64,000 nucleotides of DNA from an uncultured Flavobacteriaceae bacterium. GTDB taxonomy: Bacteria > Bacteroidota > Bacteroidia > Flavobacteriales > Flavobacteriaceae. Where the stretch lies: positions 1 to 64,000 of the forward strand of contig CANLRK010000002.1 in assembly GCA_947493535.1 (NCBI GenBank), read 5' to 3'. The translations under genes and the position numbers were made by a program. The notes under the pieces are model-generated. The model worked only from the letters and a program-made list of their open reading frames with translations, had not been told where the DNA came from and did no database searches. Numbering within the stretch: the stretch's first letter is position 1; each line of letters opens with the position of its first letter. Positions 43,457 to 51,891 of this stretch are shown piece after piece.

Positions 43457-44239
43457 TTATTTTAAACTATTAATAAATTTTTTACAAGCAGTTTCTGGAG
43501 ATTTATGCCTCATAAAAGTTTCTCCAATTAAAAACCCATTAAAATCATGAGCTTGCAAATGCTTGATGTTTTCAGGAGTACGAATACCGCTCTCCGCAAT
43601 TTTTACGGTGTTTTTAGGGAGGCTTTCAGCTAAACTAATTGCATTTTCATAATCGACTTCAAATGTTTTGAGGTTTCTGTTATTAATACCTACCATATTG
43701 ATTTCTGGGATATACTTATCAAGTTCCTCTTTGGTGTGTATTTCTAACAGTACTTCCAAGTTAATACTTTGTGCTAGGTTTGTAAATTTTTTTATATCCT
43801 CTTTACTAAGTGCAGCTGCAATAAGTAAAATTGCATTGGCACCTATAGCTTTAGCTTCGATAATTTGATATTCACTAATGGTGAAGTCTTTTCTTAAAAT
43901 AGGGATGTTAGCTATTTCTCTTGCTGTTAGCAAATCGGTGTTACTTCCTCCAAAATAGGAATGGTCTGTTAAAACTGATAGTCCACTGACGCCAGCTTTT
44001 ACATAGCCTTGCGTAACGGTATTAACTTGAGCCAAATTGTTAATGATTCCTTTTGATGGCGATTGACGTTTGAATTCAGCAATAATTCCAGATTTTTCTT
44101 TAGCAAGAACACTATCTTTCATGGAAATTTTTGGGCTAGAAAATAGGGGGCTTTTTTCTAGTGTACTAATAGGTTTAGCTTTAGAAAGCTGGGCTATTTC
44201 ATGCCTTTTTGTGGTAAGTATTTTATCTAGAATAGTCAT
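43457..44239 (-). CDS. trpC: indole-3-glycerol phosphate synthase
   Basis: A 260-residue TIM barrel. IIAEFKRQSPSKG contains the catalytic Glu and Lys; SVLTDHSYFGGSNTDL, PILRKDFTISEYQI, MVGINNRNLKTFEVD and VAESGIRTPEN are conserved family segments. It closes the indole ring from the ribulose intermediate. Mono-functional, 2 bp after trpD. Confidence 0.96.
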   Translation of the reverse strand: MTILDKILTTKRHEIAQLSKAKPISTLEKSPLFSSPKISMKDSVLAKEKSGIIAEFKRQSPSKGIINNLAQVNTVTQGYVKAGVSGLSVLTDHSYFGGSNTDLLTAREIANIPILRKDFTISEYQIIEAKAIGANAILLIAAALSKEDIKKFTNLAQSINLEVLLEIHTKEELDKYIPEINMVGINNRNLKTFEVDYENAISLAESLPKNTVKIAESGIRTPENIKHLQAHDFNGFLIGETFMRHKSPETACKKFINSLK

Positions 44240-44241
44240 GG

Positions 44242-45264
44242 TTACAGCACTTTTTTTAAAGAGTTATAGGCTTTTCCAGTAACTAAAGATTCTCGTGCAA
44301 TAACTACACAAGCATCAATACTTAAATTGGGTTCCATACAGTTTATTGCGTGAGCAGCATTTGCAAGAACTACATTTTGTTGTTCTTGAGTACCTTCATT
44401 TTTTAGCACTTTAACAAATATTGTAGCGGCATCTTGAATAGTTTTTCCTCCGAAAATTGCAGTAGGATGATGTGTAGGAAAACCAATTTGTTCTGTGTTT
44501 AAAAGTGTTTCGTTAGTATTGGTAATTTTTTTAAAACTGCTTGTTAATGAAATTTCATCATATCCATCTAAACTGTGTACAATAACAAAGTTTTTATTGG
44601 ATTTTTGGAGTATGTAATTATAAATTCTGGCAATTTCTAAATTGTATACGCCAATTAATTGATTGTTAGGTTTACAGGGGTTTACTAAAGGACCGAGCAT
44701 GTTAAAAAAAGTTTTTACTCCAAGCTCTTTTCTGACCGGAGCAACATTTTTCATTGCAGGATGAAAAAGAGGCGCATGCATCATGCAAAAATTAGCGGTT
44801 TCTAACTGTTTTTGCAACTCATTTTGGTTGTTAGTAAATGTATAACCTAAGTACTCTAAAACATTTGAAGAACCACATGTTGAGGAAACTCCATAATTAC
44901 CATGTTTGGCTACTTTATACCCCGCACCAGCAACAACAAAAGCAGCTAGCGTAGAGATGTTAAATGTATTTTTACCATCACCTCCCGTTCCACAAAGATC
45001 TATAGTTGTATAATCTGAAAAATCAATTTGAATGCATAAATCTAAAAGCGCCTGTTGAAAACCTTCAAGTTCTTCTGTTGAAATTTTTCGCATTAAAAAA
45101 ATAGTTAAAAATGCAGCAATTTGTGAAGGATTAAAATCACCTTTACCTATTTTCAATAGAGTATTGTAAGCTTCATTTTTAGAGAGTTTTTGATGAGCTA
45201 ACAAAGAACTCATCTTGGGTATGGGATTATGTTTATTTGTTTGTTGTATGATTGAAGTTGTCAT
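44242..45264 (-). CDS. trpD: anthranilate phosphoribosyltransferase
   Basis: 340 residues. The PRPP-binding loop CGTGGDGKNTFNIST, the KHGNYGVSSTCGSS motif, the metal site and FFNMLGPLVNP are all present. It adds phosphoribosyl to anthranilate. The N-terminus is a little longer than in many homologs: a Met at residue 19 could be an alternative start, but ATG 45264 sits 5 bp after trpG and fits operon spacing. Confidence 0.95.
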   Translation of the reverse strand: MTTSIIQQTNKHNPIPKMSSLLAHQKLSKNEAYNTLLKIGKGDFNPSQIAAFLTIFLMRKISTEELEGFQQALLDLCIQIDFSDYTTIDLCGTGGDGKNTFNISTLAAFVVAGAGYKVAKHGNYGVSSTCGSSNVLEYLGYTFTNNQNELQKQLETANFCMMHAPLFHPAMKNVAPVRKELGVKTFFNMLGPLVNPCKPNNQLIGVYNLEIARIYNYILQKSNKNFVIVHSLDGYDEISLTSSFKKITNTNETLLNTEQIGFPTHHPTAIFGGKTIQDAATIFVKVLKNEGTQEQQNVVLANAAHAINCMEPNLSIDACVVIARESLVTGKAYNSLKKVL

Positions 45265-45269
45265 GATAA

Positions 45270-45842
45270 TTAGCTTTCTAAAAAGTTAGTAAGAATCTCT
45301 TTTCCGTGTTTAGTTAATATAGATTCAGGATGGTATTGCACCCCATGTACATTATAACTATGATGTTTAATCGACATTATTTGTTGGTGTTCATCTATAG
45401 CCGTAATGATTAATTCATTTGGGAAATTTTCAGGAGAAATAACCCAGCTATGGTACCTGCCTACTTCAATTTTTTCAGGAATGTTTTTATAAATTTCTTC
45501 ATGAGGATTAATAATGTTTATTGGGGTAGCAACACCATGAAAAACATTATTAAGGTTTAGGATTGTACCGCCAAACACTTCTCCAATGGCTTGCATGCCT
45601 AAACAAACTCCTAATATTTTTTTTGTAGGAGCATAGCGCTTTATAAGCGCTTTCAATATACCAGCTTCATCAGGAATACCTGGTCCTGGCGATAAAATAA
45701 TAGTATTGTAATTATCAATAGCATCAATAGAAATTTCATCATTTCTAAAAACATCTACTTCATATTTTGGGTTTGATTCTATATAATGCACTAAGTTGTA
45801 TGTAAATGAATCGTAATTGTCTAGTACTAATATTTTTTCCAT
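45270..45842 (-). CDS. trpG: anthranilate synthase glutamine amidotransferase component
   Basis: A 190-residue class I glutamine amidotransferase. Catalytic Cys80 is in LGVCLGMQAIGE and the His-Glu pair in VQYHPESILT; SPGPGIPDEAG forms the oxyanion strand. It supplies ammonia to TrpE. It sits 2 bp after trpE and is not fused to trpD. It may also serve folate synthesis (PabA role), as in several bacteria; no separate pabA is visible in this window. Confidence 0.95.
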   Translation of the reverse strand: MEKILVLDNYDSFTYNLVHYIESNPKYEVDVFRNDEISIDAIDNYNTIILSPGPGIPDEAGILKALIKRYAPTKKILGVCLGMQAIGEVFGGTILNLNNVFHGVATPINIINPHEEIYKNIPEKIEVGRYHSWVISPENFPNELIITAIDEHQQIMSIKHHSYNVHGVQYHPESILTKHGKEILTNFLES

Positions 45843-45844
45843 GA

Positions 45845-47227
45845 TTAAATTTTTTCTGCAAGATTTAACGCTTGTTTTAATGCTCCTAATTTATTGTTTA
45901 CCTCTTGTAATTCGGTTGTTTCATTTGAGTTTATAGTAACTCCAGCTCCTGCTTGGCTGTATAAAGTATTGTTTTTACTCATAAAGCTTCGTATGGTAAT
46001 GGCATGATTAACACTGCCATCAAACCCAAAGATACCAATTGCTCCACCATAAAACCCTCTATTTTGGTTTTCATATTGATTAATAAGTTGTATTGCTTTG
46101 TATTTTGGTGCGCCAGAAAGCGTGCCAGCAGGAAAGGTGTCTGCAAACATTTGTAGTGAATCTTCATTTTTGTGCTCGGCTTCTACTTCGGAAACCAAAT
46201 GAATAACATGGCTATAAAACTGTATTTCTTTATAGGTTTTAATGCTTACGTTTTTTCCGTTTTTGCTTAAATCATTTCGTGCTAAATCTACTAACATTGT
46301 ATGTTCGGCATTTTCTTTTGGGTCTTGACTTAATTGTTCGGCTAGTTGCTGGTCTTCATAATCTTTTCCTGTACGTTTAAAAGTTCCTGCAATTGGGTTT
46401 ATGGTGGTTTTTCCGTTAGCAACTTTTAACTGTGCTTCTGGTGAAGATCCAAATAGTTTAAAACTTCCAAAATCAAAATAAAAAAGGTAAGGAGACGGGT
46501 TTATTGAACGTAAGGCACGATACACATTAAAATCATCGCCAGAAAATTGTTGCGTAAACTGTCGTGAAAGTACTACTTGAAAAACATCGCCTTTTTGGCA
46601 ATGTTCTTTTCCTTTACTAACCATGCGCATAAACTCCTGATCACTAATATTTGAGTTTTGGTTGCCTGTTAATTTAAACTGAAATTTTGGGTGGTTATTG
46701 GTTTGTACTAATTCTTTGATAGTATCTATTTCGGAAATTTTTCCTTCAGCACAATTTTCTAAGATGGTTATTTCATTTTTGAAATGATTTATTTGAATAA
46801 TAAATTGAAATAAGCAATAATACATTTCCGGAATGGTGTTTTTCCGTTTGCAAACATCTAATTTAACAGAGTCAAAATACTGAACAGCATCGTAACTACT
46901 ATATCCAAAAAGTCCATTACTTACGCTAGTGTTTGGTTGTGTGTTAAACTGACTAATAAATTGCTTTAATGCAGGTAAAAGATCAGTTTTCCGATTGATT
47001 TTGGTAGTTTTCTGATTATTTAAAATAGTAGTAGTTACGATGTTTTCTGAAGCTTGAAACGTAGCAATAGGTTTTAAGCAAATAAAAGACAAGTTGTTTT
47101 CATTACCATGATAATCAGAACTTTCTAATAAAAAACTATTATGAAATTTATCACGTAGTTTTAGGTATAATCCAACAGGTGTAATAGTGTCGGATAAACA
47201 GGTTGTTGTTATGGTTTGTATATTCAT
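45845..47227 (-). CDS. trpE: anthranilate synthase component I
   Basis: 460 residues of the chorismate-binding family. LLES at about 33-36 is the Trp feedback-inhibition motif, so the enzyme is probably inhibited by tryptophan. Catalytic-domain landmarks: GDVFQVVLSRQF, LFGSSPEAQLKV, NPIAGTFKRTG, ENAEHTMLVDLARNDL, GTLSGAPKYKA and YSQAGAGVTINSN. It is first of seven trp genes. Upstream lie a terminator and a Trp-rich leader ORF, so it is controlled by attenuation as well as by feedback. Confidence 0.96.
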   Translation of the reverse strand: MNIQTITTTCLSDTITPVGLYLKLRDKFHNSFLLESSDYHGNENNLSFICLKPIATFQASENIVTTTILNNQKTTKINRKTDLLPALKQFISQFNTQPNTSVSNGLFGYSSYDAVQYFDSVKLDVCKRKNTIPEMYYCLFQFIIQINHFKNEITILENCAEGKISEIDTIKELVQTNNHPKFQFKLTGNQNSNISDQEFMRMVSKGKEHCQKGDVFQVVLSRQFTQQFSGDDFNVYRALRSINPSPYLFYFDFGSFKLFGSSPEAQLKVANGKTTINPIAGTFKRTGKDYEDQQLAEQLSQDPKENAEHTMLVDLARNDLSKNGKNVSIKTYKEIQFYSHVIHLVSEVEAEHKNEDSLQMFADTFPAGTLSGAPKYKAIQLINQYENQNRGFYGGAIGIFGFDGSVNHAITIRSFMSKNNTLYSQAGAGVTINSNETTELQEVNNKLGALKQALNLAEKI

Positions 47228-47243
47228 TGTTGTTTTTGATGTA

Positions 47244-47282
47244 TAAAAAAAGGCTTACCGAAAACGGTAAGCCTTTGTTATG
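47244..47282 (-). terminator. trp attenuator terminator
   Basis: On the minus strand AAAGGCTTACCG / CGGTAAGCCTTT, a perfect 12-bp stem (47249-47276) with a 4-nt TTTT loop, followed by a T-run, 22 bp before trpE. An upstream segment GTAACCT (47297-47303) can pair with AGGCTTAC of the 5' arm with one bulge, giving an antiterminator. Confidence 0.88.
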
Positions 47283-47303
47283 GGTTATATATAAACAGGT
47301 TAC

Positions 47304-47372
47304 TTAGTTCACGATTTTTATTGCGTTAAATCGGAACCACCACCAGTTTGTATTTGTTGTAATTGTATTCAT
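47304..47372 (-). CDS. trpL: trp operon leader peptide (22 residues, three consecutive Trp)
   Basis: A short ORF on the minus strand beginning ATGAATACA and ending TAA encodes MNTITTNTN, then Trp-Trp-Trp, then FRFNAIKIVN. The Trp codons (47337-47345) abut a segment (47328-47337) that pairs with 47307-47317 to form a 10-bp hairpin with one bulge. A ribosome stalled for lack of Trp-tRNA would cover the first arm, freeing the second to form the antiterminator. The ORF lies 76 bp before trpE. Three Trp codons out of 22 directly ahead of trpE cannot easily be chance. Confidence 0.9.
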   Translation of the reverse strand: MNTITTNTNWWWFRFNAIKIVN

Positions 47373-47382
47373 AATGTGGCTA

Positions 47383-47414
47383 CAAAGTTATGAGAAAAAA
47401 ATATTCAGAAACAA
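47383..47414 (-). promoter_or_regulatory. trp operon promoter
   Basis: On the minus strand TTG (47414-47412), a 21-bp spacer and TAACTTTG (47390-47383), 10 nt before the leader ATG. Spacing is 1-2 bp longer than the best cases, so the -7 element carries most of the support. Confidence 0.6.
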
Positions 47415-47426
47415 AAAAAAGATGAA

Positions 47427-48659
47427 TTATTTTTTCAAATTGACAATACGTTGTAGTAAACTTGGGTGTGAATAATGGTACCAAACATACCAATTATGCG
47501 GTGTGAGGTTACTTAAACTATTTTTAGAAAGTTTTTTTAAAGCATTTATTAAATCGGCTGCGTTATGGGTTTGTTTGGCATAATTATCGGCTTGATATTC
47601 AAATTTACGCGATATGATATTCATAAATAAGCCTGTAATTTGTGAAATAGGGCTATACAATAAACCAAAGGCAACCATACCAATATGAAATGAAGGGGTA
47701 CTAACTCCTAAAGCCTTTGAGAGTATTGGGTTTACTATAAAAACGGAAAGTAGCCAAAGCGTAAACCCTGTAATAAGTATTGAAATTATAAGGTTGTAAA
47801 CAATGTGTTTTCTTTTGTAATGCCCTACTTCATGTGCAAGTACCGCTACAATTTCATCTTCTGTTAAATCATTAATTAAGGTGTCGTATAGCGTAATTCT
47901 TTTCTGACTTCCAAAACCAGAAAAATAGGCGTTTGCTTTTGTACTTCTTTTTGAACCGTCTATTACAAAAATATTGTCTATTTTAAACCCAACAGAACTG
48001 GCATAATTTGATATTTTTGTACGCAAAGAACCTTCAGGTAACGGACTTTGTTTGTTAAATAACGGAACTATTAATTTAGCATAAAACATATTCATAAATA
48101 CACTAAAAACTGTTACAATCCCCCATGCATAAAGCCAGAAGTTGGTTCCTGAATTGTTATAAAACCAAATTATAATACTTAAGATACTTCCGCCTAAGAG
48201 TGCGCCAAGTAACCAACCTTTTAGCTTGTCTAGAAAAAAGAGCTTTTTACTGGTTTTATTAAACCCAAATTTTTCTTCAATTACAAAAGTATGGTAGTAA
48301 GAAAATGGTGTTGTAATAAGGTCTGAGCCTATCATAATTATTCCAAAAAAAAGTAAAGCTATAAGTATAGAGTTGGAAGTATAGGAGCGCATGTAGGTGT
48401 CAAGTACCTGAAAACCGTCAAAAAATAAAAAAACTAAAGTGAGTGCTAAAGAAAAAAGTGCTGATAGCTTACCAAACTTATAGTTGGCTTGCTTGTAAGC
48501 TTGCGATTTTTTATATGCATCAACATCATACACATCTAGTAAATCTGTAGGTAATGCATCATTATAATGTTTAGCATTTAGGTAACCTAGCCATGTGTCT
48601 ATGTAAAAATCAATTAATAAAATAGCTATAATACAATAGAAAATTATTTGTGGCGTCAT
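47427..48659 (-). CDS. M48-family (Ste24-like) membrane metalloprotease
   Basis: 410 residues from ATG 48659; the frame extends further upstream but only into the next gene. There are about 7 hydrophobic segments. The zinc site is HEVGH in AVLAHEVGHYKRKH, with a downstream Glu in RKFEYQADNYAKQ. YHTFVIEEKFGFNKTS is typical of CAAX prenyl protease 1/Ste24 relatives. In bacteria such enzymes take part in membrane-protein quality control. The gene lies 16 bp after the RNA methyltransferase gene on the same strand. Confidence 0.9.
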   Translation of the reverse strand: MTPQIIFYCIIAILLIDFYIDTWLGYLNAKHYNDALPTDLLDVYDVDAYKKSQAYKQANYKFGKLSALFSLALTLVFLFFDGFQVLDTYMRSYTSNSILIALLFFGIIMIGSDLITTPFSYYHTFVIEEKFGFNKTSKKLFFLDKLKGWLLGALLGGSILSIIIWFYNNSGTNFWLYAWGIVTVFSVFMNMFYAKLIVPLFNKQSPLPEGSLRTKISNYASSVGFKIDNIFVIDGSKRSTKANAYFSGFGSQKRITLYDTLINDLTEDEIVAVLAHEVGHYKRKHIVYNLIISILITGFTLWLLSVFIVNPILSKALGVSTPSFHIGMVAFGLLYSPISQITGLFMNIISRKFEYQADNYAKQTHNAADLINALKKLSKNSLSNLTPHNWYVWYHYSHPSLLQRIVNLKK

Positions 48660-48675
48660 AAACGTGTGTGTTTGT

Positions 48676-49470
48676 TTATTGAAAGTTTCGTTGTCTTTTG
48701 GCTTCAAAAATAAGTATTCCAGCAGCAACAGATACATTCATAGAATCTATTTGTCCTTGCATAGGGATAATGATATTTTGTTTGGCTGCATTGCGCCATT
48801 TTTCGCTCAGTCCAGTGGCTTCTGTACCTACAACAATAGCAGTTGCTTTGGTGTAATCTTCTTTATGATACTCGTTTGAGTTTTGCAAAGTAGCAGCGTA
48901 AATATTGATTTTTCTTTCGTGTAAAAAAGTAATAATTTCTTCTGTAGTTCCTGTAGCAACTTGATTGGTAAATACACAGCCAACACTTGAACGTATAATG
49001 TTAGGATTGTATAAATCGGTTTTAGGATTGGCTATAAAAACGGCATCTACATTGGCAGCATCTGCTGTACGCAATAATGCACCAATATTTCCAGGTTTTT
49101 CTGGCGCTTCGGCAATTAAAATAAGTGGTGTTTCGTTTTTAAAGGTAACTTTTTTTAAAGTGTTTTCTATCGTTTTTACAATAGCTATAACGCCTTCTGT
49201 AGTACTGCGGTAGGTTATTTTCTGATGCACTTCTTTTGAAATACTAATAATGTTAGTTGGCGCACTAACAAGCCCTTGTATGTTTTTTGCGGCTACTAAA
49301 TCGGTATAAATAAAAACAGTATCAATTTGATATCCACCTTTTATGGCAAGTTCAAGTTCTCTTAATCCTTCAATAGTAAAAAGGCCTTCTTTTTTACGAA
49401 GTCTAGACTTTTCTTGTAATTGCAGCACTTTTTTTATTAGTGCATTTTGTGTACTACTAATTTCTTGCAT
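48676..49470 (-). CDS. TrmH/SpoU-family RNA 2'-O-methyltransferase
   Basis: 264 residues. The N-terminal substrate-binding domain (RLRKKEGLFTIEGLREL) is followed by the knotted SPOUT domain: LIAEAPEKPGNIGALLRTAD (motif 1), PNIIRSSVGCVFT, VVGTEATGLSEKW (motif 2) and IPMQGQIDSMNVSVAAGIL (motif 3). It methylates rRNA or tRNA ribose using SAM; the target cannot be assigned. TATCTTTG (49475-49482) ends 4 nt before the ATG. Confidence 0.92.
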   Translation of the reverse strand: MQEISSTQNALIKKVLQLQEKSRLRKKEGLFTIEGLRELELAIKGGYQIDTVFIYTDLVAAKNIQGLVSAPTNIISISKEVHQKITYRSTTEGVIAIVKTIENTLKKVTFKNETPLILIAEAPEKPGNIGALLRTADAANVDAVFIANPKTDLYNPNIIRSSVGCVFTNQVATGTTEEIITFLHERKINIYAATLQNSNEYHKEDYTKATAIVVGTEATGLSEKWRNAAKQNIIIPMQGQIDSMNVSVAAGILIFEAKRQRNFQ

Positions 49471-49474
49471 TTGG

Positions 49475-49482
49475 CAAAGATA
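49475..49482 (-). promoter_or_regulatory. TAnnTTTG element 4 nt before the methyltransferase start
   Basis: On the minus strand TATCTTTG is followed by CCAA and ATG, the same context as at dbpA. No -33 TTG is recognised at the usual distance. Confidence 0.5.
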
Positions 49483-49605
49483 TAATTAAGCTTATTAAAA
49501 GGAATTGAAACTGATTAATAAATTTAACATTATTAAACGTAACAAAAACTAATAAGTAACGTTCTAATAGTATCATCAAAAATCATCAATCAAAAATAAA
49601 TCATT

Positions 49606-50709
49606 ATGTTACAACGTTTTTTTATTATCTGTTCAGGGGCAGACACGAATATTCTTGCCAATTGCTCTAAAGCTGAACAAACTAAGTATGCAGGTATAGG
49701 TGCAACTGTTTTTTTTACAGCACTAATGGCTTTTATTGCCGCGAGTTACGCATTGTATACAGTTTTTGACTCAGTGTATTTAAGTATAGGGTTTGGAATT
49801 GTATGGGGATTACTTATTTTTAATTTAGACAGGTATATAGTTGCTACGCTAAAAAAAAGGACCTCGTTTACAGCTGAACTTCTACAAGCATTACCAAGAA
49901 TAGTTTTGGCCGTAATTATTGCTGTGGTAATAGCAAAACCACTTGAGTTAAAAATATTTGAAAAAGAAATTAATCAAGTTTTATTGACGCAGAAGAATGA
50001 GTTGACTTTACAAAATAAAAATCAAATTGCTAAACAGTACGCTCCAAGAATTTCAGCACAGCAATTGTATATAAAGGACTTACAGAAGAACCTTGGTAAA
50101 AAAGAACAAGAGGTGAACCAATTGTATACTATTTATATAGCAGAAGCAGAGGGTAGGGAAGGCACAAAGCTATTAGGAAAAGGACCAGTATATAAAGAAA
50201 AAAGAGAAAAACACGATGCTGCTTTGGCTGAGTTGCAGACATTGAAAAAACAAACTTATAATAAAATTGAAAAGGCAGAGCAAGAAATAGAGCAACTTAT
50301 TGTAGCTCAAAAGGAAAATGAAGCGGTCACACAACCTATCATAAATAATTTTGATGGGTTAATGGCAAGGGTTAATGCTTTAGGAAAATTACCTTGGATT
50401 CCTTCGTGTTTTATTTTTCTATTGTTTTTAGCTATAGAAACAGCTCCTATATTAGTAAAGTTATTAGCTTCAAAAAGTGAGTATGATTTTAAATTAGAAG
50501 AGCAAGAATCTGCTGTAACCACCTGGATAAAACAAAAAATTGCAGAGCGTGAGCAGCAAGTAGTAGCAAATACTACTATTAGCAAAAAAGTACATACGGC
50601 AATTCAGAACGAAGAGGAAGTTTTTGCCTATAAAAAGCAAAAAGCTATCGAGTTGTATAAATGGCAAGCTAATACGTTTTATACTGAACAACAAAAGGTT
50701 TCGGGCTAA
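49606..50709 (+). CDS. DUF4407 membrane protein
   Basis: 367 residues with four hydrophobic segments: two near residues 30-50 and 55-75, one about 95-112 and one about 265-285. A long coiled coil rich in Lys, Glu and Gln lies between the third and fourth (about 120-250). The N-terminal FFIICSGADTNILANCSKAE and FNLDRYIVATLKK stretches identify DUF4407. The C-terminal tail is charged and helical. Function is unknown; the shape suggests a membrane-anchored scaffold. It overlaps the convergent DUF3810 gene by 4 bp. Confidence 0.88.
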   Translation: MLQRFFIICSGADTNILANCSKAEQTKYAGIGATVFFTALMAFIAASYALYTVFDSVYLSIGFGIVWGLLIFNLDRYIVATLKKRTSFTAELLQALPRIVLAVIIAVVIAKPLELKIFEKEINQVLLTQKNELTLQNKNQIAKQYAPRISAQQLYIKDLQKNLGKKEQEVNQLYTIYIAEAEGREGTKLLGKGPVYKEKREKHDAALAELQTLKKQTYNKIEKAEQEIEQLIVAQKENEAVTQPIINNFDGLMARVNALGKLPWIPSCFIFLLFLAIETAPILVKLLASKSEYDFKLEEQESAVTTWIKQKIAEREQQVVANTTISKKVHTAIQNEEEVFAYKKQKAIELYKWQANTFYTEQQKVSG

Positions 50710-51779
50710 TATAGTTGTTTTTCTTGTAATTGATAATTAACCAATAAGGCAACCACATAACTATAGCTTTTAATACCTTTTTGTTGGCTGTTGCTTTTTA
50801 AAAATAAATCATAACTATATTTAAAAAACGATTCGATAGGACTTTGGTAGCTGTTCCAGAATTCTTTACTTTTCTGGTAATCCTTTAAAATACCAATATT
50901 AAGTTTTTGTAATAGGTATTCGTATTTGTTTTTGTCACGTTTGTGTAACTCATTTAAACAATACCGAACAGCAAATGTAGCTCCAGCATAATTAAAAAAT
51001 ACATCGTTGCTAGCTGTACAAGCTAGAAAACCTATAAAATTTGTTTCGTTTTCAGCAGCGTATCCAATTTGATGTGCTGCTTCATGGCAGCTCACAAAAG
51101 GAGCATAAAATTTAGGAATAAGATAGTTTACTTGTGCTTCATTGGTAAACGGGTTTAAATAGCCACTATAACCAGCATAAGTTAAAGGTGTTGACCATAA
51201 AGATTGCTTAATGCTTTTTGGTGTATACATTAATGAAGGAAATTGCTGTTGCAAATTTGTGTAACTAACAGCAGTTTTTTCAAATATTTGTTTTTTACTG
51301 TATGGGATAACTGCATTTAAGGTGTCATTAATAGCCACTTTTAAATGTAATTCATTTGCTTTATGTATAAAGTTCTCAGTTACTTTAAAAAGTTCTTCAG
51401 TAGTATAGGTGTGTTTTAAAGTTAAGGCTTTGTGTAAAGGAGGTCTGTAATAATTTAACCCCCATAGCAGATGAAATAAAAAATAAAGTATCGACAAAAA
51501 AGCAGTTATGTAAGTTAGGCTTTGGATAGGCTTGTGAACAAGGTTTTTTCTGGTTTTATACAGCCATTTACAACAAAATAATAGTAAGAGTAAATAACAT
51601 AAATCACCTACTGAAAAAGGAATCCACCCCAAACTATAACGTAACGTTTTAGAAATAAAAAGATAAACACCATTACTGTAATAATGCTCTATGGTATTAG
51701 GAAATAAAGCCAATAGTTTAACCAGTAATATTTGAACAGGAAACACTAAGGCTAAAAACAAGTTTTTTTTATGTTGCAT
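50706..51779 (-). CDS. DUF3810 membrane protein with HExxH motif
   Basis: 357 residues; three hydrophobic segments in the first about 120 (around 8-25, 50-68, 90-110), then a soluble domain. The soluble domain has SCHEAAHQIGYAAENETNFI, an HExxH zinc motif with a downstream Glu in the position expected of a gluzincin-like site. TPLTYAGYSGYLNPFTNEAQ is another conserved segment. The family has no established function; a membrane-bound metallopeptidase is a reasonable inference. Confidence 0.85.
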   Translation of the reverse strand: MQHKKNLFLALVFPVQILLVKLLALFPNTIEHYYSNGVYLFISKTLRYSLGWIPFSVGDLCYLLLLLFCCKWLYKTRKNLVHKPIQSLTYITAFLSILYFLFHLLWGLNYYRPPLHKALTLKHTYTTEELFKVTENFIHKANELHLKVAINDTLNAVIPYSKKQIFEKTAVSYTNLQQQFPSLMYTPKSIKQSLWSTPLTYAGYSGYLNPFTNEAQVNYLIPKFYAPFVSCHEAAHQIGYAAENETNFIGFLACTASNDVFFNYAGATFAVRYCLNELHKRDKNKYEYLLQKLNIGILKDYQKSKEFWNSYQSPIESFFKYSYDLFLKSNSQQKGIKSYSYVVALLVNYQLQEKQLY

Positions 51780-51891
51780 GTATAAAAATAAACATTGGTT
51801 AATTATAAATGTACAAAACTAAATCACTTCGCAGCAATTTAAAAAATGAATAAAATCTCCCTATCTTTGACGCTTATAAAAATAGGATAAA

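Noticed and set aside
48660-48737. 26-residue N-terminal extension of the M48 protease
   Set aside because: It would run into the coding region of the methyltransferase gene; ATG 48659 directly precedes the first membrane segment.
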